From contig PVWD01000034.1 in the NCBI GenBank assembly GCA_003003615.1, forward strand, positions 1 to 35,026: 35,026 nucleotides of DNA. Reading direction: 5' to 3'. The stretch's first letter is position 1; each line of letters opens with the position of its first letter. The DNA is from a filamentous cyanobacterium CCP2. Its GTDB lineage: Bacteria > Cyanobacteriota > Cyanobacteriia > Elainellales > Elainellaceae. Shown one piece after another: positions 33,366-35,026 of the stretch. Under the pieces are notes generated by a model. It was not told where the DNA came from. It did no database searches and saw only the letters and a list, made by a program, of their open reading frames with translations. Both the position numbers and the translations under genes were made by a program.

Positions 33366-34586
33366 ATGACTTCAACACCTCCACTTAAGCAAGTTCTAGC
33401 CTATGCCTCACTCCTGCTGCTAGGTGCAGGGGGTGCTGTAGCTGCCGATCGCCTGCTGACTCAATCCCCCTCGTTAGCACAGCAAGTTCCCACTGAACAA
33501 CCCCGTAGCCAGACTCCTCCAGAGGTAAACCGTCCGCCCTCCAGCCAAGTTGCAGCAATGCCTGCAAATTATAACTTCATTGCAGATGCCGTTCAACGGG
33601 TTGGCCCTGCGGTCGTTCGCATTGATTCAGAGCGGACAGTCAATTCGGCTGGTTCACGGTTCTTCAACAGCCCCTTTGGTCGCCAGTTTGGTGGAGGAAT
33701 GCCCGACGGGCCCTCTTCGCGGGTGCAAGAAGGAACAGGGTCAGGTTTCATTGTTGATGCAGATGGAATTATTTTCACAAATACCCATGTGGTGGCGGGG
33801 GCTGACCAAGTTACGGTTGTCTTGAAGGATGGTCGTCGCTTTGAAGGAGAAGTTTTAGGGCAAGACCCCATTACTGATGTTGCTGTTATCAAGATTGAAG
33901 CCACTGATCTGCCCACCGTGCCGATCGGAGATTCTGAACAGCTACAGCCTGGGGAATGGGCGATCGCCATTGGGAATCCCTTGGGGTTAGACAATACTGT
34001 GACTGCTGGAATTATTAGTGCCACAGGTCGATCGAGTGCTGAGATTGGCGTTTCCGATCGGCGAGTCGGATTCATCCAAACTGATGCCGCGATTAATCCG
34101 GGTAATTCGGGTGGGCCGTTGCTCAATGAGCGAGGTGAAGTGATCGGCATGAACACTGCCATCATCAATGGAGCGCAGGGTCTGGGCTTTGCCGTTCCGA
34201 TTAATACCGCCCGCAACATTGCCGACCAACTCATCACCACTGGACGCGCAGAACATGCTTACTTGGGAATCCGCATGATTACGTTGACTCCCGAAGTGAG
34301 AGAACAATTCAACAGTGATGCCAACAGCCCCTTTTCAGTGAATGAAGATCAAGGCATTTTGATTGTAGAAGTAGCTTCTGATTCTCCTGCGGCAGAAGCT
34401 GGGCTACAACCGGGCGATGTGATTACTCAATTAGGCGATCGAACGGTTGAAGATGCACGCGGGGTGCAAGAAGTGGTGGAAGCCAGCCAAATTGGGGAAG
34501 CCCTTCCCGTAGAAGTTCGTCGGGATGGAGAAAGCTTGACGCTATCGGTGACTCCCGGTGTCATGCCATCAAACTTGCAGAGTTAA
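33366..34586 (+). CDS. HtrA/Deg-family serine protease with PDZ domain
   Basis: The 406-residue protease has a membrane-spanning or signal segment at about 8-27 ([18 protein letters not shown]), a Pro/Gln-rich linker, a trypsin-like domain with the intact triad H141 (FTNTHVVAG), D171 ([12 protein letters not shown]) and S248 (NPGNSGGPL), and one PDZ domain (about 295-395, with the [15 protein letters not shown]-like [18 protein letters not shown]). It acts in the envelope or thylakoid lumen on damaged proteins. Cyanobacteria carry HtrA, HhoA and HhoB paralogues, and I cannot say which this is. Confidence 0.93.
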   Translation: MTSTPPLKQVLAYASLLLLGAGGAVAADRLLTQSPSLAQQVPTEQPRSQTPPEVNRPPSSQVAAMPANYNFIADAVQRVGPAVVRIDSERTVNSAGSRFFNSPFGRQFGGGMPDGPSSRVQEGTGSGFIVDADGIIFTNTHVVAGADQVTVVLKDGRRFEGEVLGQDPITDVAVIKIEATDLPTVPIGDSEQLQPGEWAIAIGNPLGLDNTVTAGIISATGRSSAEIGVSDRRVGFIQTDAAINPGNSGGPLLNERGEVIGMNTAIINGAQGLGFAVPINTARNIADQLITTGRAEHAYLGIRMITLTPEVREQFNSDANSPFSVNEDQGILIVEVASDSPAAEAGLQPGDVITQLGDRTVEDARGVQEVVEASQIGEALPVEVRRDGESLTLSVTPGVMPSNLQS

Positions 34587-34599
34587 TTTGGCATTGCTG

Positions 34600-34625
34600 A
34601 TTAACCTACAGCATTAACCTACAGC
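34600..34625. repeat. Perfect 13-bp tandem duplication between convergent genes
   Basis: ATTAACCTACAGC is present twice in a row. The second copy supplies the stop codon and final leucine of the minus-strand kinase-like gene. It fills most of the short gap after the protease gene; no clear terminator is present. Confidence 0.7.
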
Positions 34626-35026
34626 AAAGACACAATCATTTGATTTGCCTGGTATTCATAGCTGCCACCAAATTGATTGAAGTGGTTAATGATGTGATAC
34701 AGGTTGTAGAGAATTTTGCGTCGTCCATAGCCTTCCTCTAAAGGGAAGGCTTCATTGTAGGCACTGTAAAAGTTTGCTGGAAAGCTGCCAAAAAGCTGGC
34801 TCATGGCAATATCCACTTCTCGATCGCCAAAATAGGTTGCTGGGTCAACAATCACAGGTTCCCCAGACTGGGTGACAGCCGCATTGCCCGTCCACAGATC
34901 CCCGTGTACCAGGGAGGGTTGGGGGTTATGTCCCTTCAAAATCTCTGGCACGGCAGCCAAGAGTCGGTCTTGCTGCGGCAACTGTCCACCTCGTTGACGA
35001 GCCAACTGAACTTGATAGCCCAACCG
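34619..35026 (-). CDS. Fructosamine kinase family protein, C-terminal part (cut by the window end)
   Basis: The frame continues beyond 35026, so the N-terminal lobe is outside the window. The visible part carries the kinase-fold catalytic segment SLVHGDLWTGNA and the metal-binding PVIVDPATYFGDREVDIAMS, both typical of fructosamine/ketosamine-3-kinases, followed by the C-terminal YNLYHIINHFNQFGGSY helix region. These enzymes phosphorylate sugar adducts on proteins so that they fall off (deglycation). It is convergent with the protease gene. Confidence 0.88.
   Translation of the reverse strand, partial: RLGYQVQLARQRGGQLPQQDRLLAAVPEILKGHNPQPSLVHGDLWTGNAAVTQSGEPVIVDPATYFGDREVDIAMSQLFGSFPANFYSAYNEAFPLEEGYGRRKILYNLYHIINHFNQFGGSYEYQANQMIVSLL

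Overview
The window looks like chromosomal DNA of a cyanobacterium, probably a filamentous Leptolyngbya-like one (genus is inference). The signs are frequent HIP1-type GCGATCGC sites, an NblS/Hik33-type sensor kinase, a Uma2-family gene, cyanobacterial dispersed GATCCCCC repeats and a glycogen-to-trehalose gene set.

Layout. 1-0.75 kb: a Uma2 nuclease-like gene. 0.9-8.5 kb: glgX, treZ and treY, which debranch glycogen and convert maltodextrin ends to trehalose; small repeat elements lie between them. 8.7-10.3 kb: a tiny doubtful ORF and an exported TPR protein on the minus strand. 10.6-14.0 kb: purD and nblS. 14.0-31.5 kb: a complete type I-D CRISPR-Cas locus. 32.0-35.0 kb: rarD, an HtrA/Deg protease and the 3' part of a fructosamine-kinase-like gene.

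The CRISPR locus is a mirror-like divergon. A short divergent promoter region (17562-17645) separates a minus-strand WYL regulator, followed by a 34-repeat array, from a plus-strand cas operon, followed by a 16-repeat array. The two leaders are clearly homologous, although the repeats differ in their 5' halves. Operon order: cas3', an unusual regulatory/toxin-antitoxin insert, cas10d (with a probable internal Cas11d start), csc2, csc1, cas6, a four-helix-bundle gene bracketed by repeats, cas4, cas1, cas2.

The most exciting part is 19.8-21.7 kb, between cas3' and cas10d. It holds (i) a degenerate two-repeat mini-CRISPR on the minus strand whose single pseudo-spacer matches, at 17 of its first 18 positions, a site only about 110 bp away that carries a GTT motif exactly where the type I-D PAM belongs; (ii) a perfect palindrome overlapping that PAM and seed; (iii) a small winged-helix-like ORF; (iv) a HEPN/MNT toxin-antitoxin pair (DUF433-MNT fusion plus HepT) whose toxin gene overlaps cas10d by 26 bp. 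This looks like a crRNA-resembling guide (CreA/CreR-like) by which the Cas effector would repress a promoter serving the toxin-antitoxin genes and probably the downstream cas genes. The sequence supports the architecture; the regulatory function is inference.
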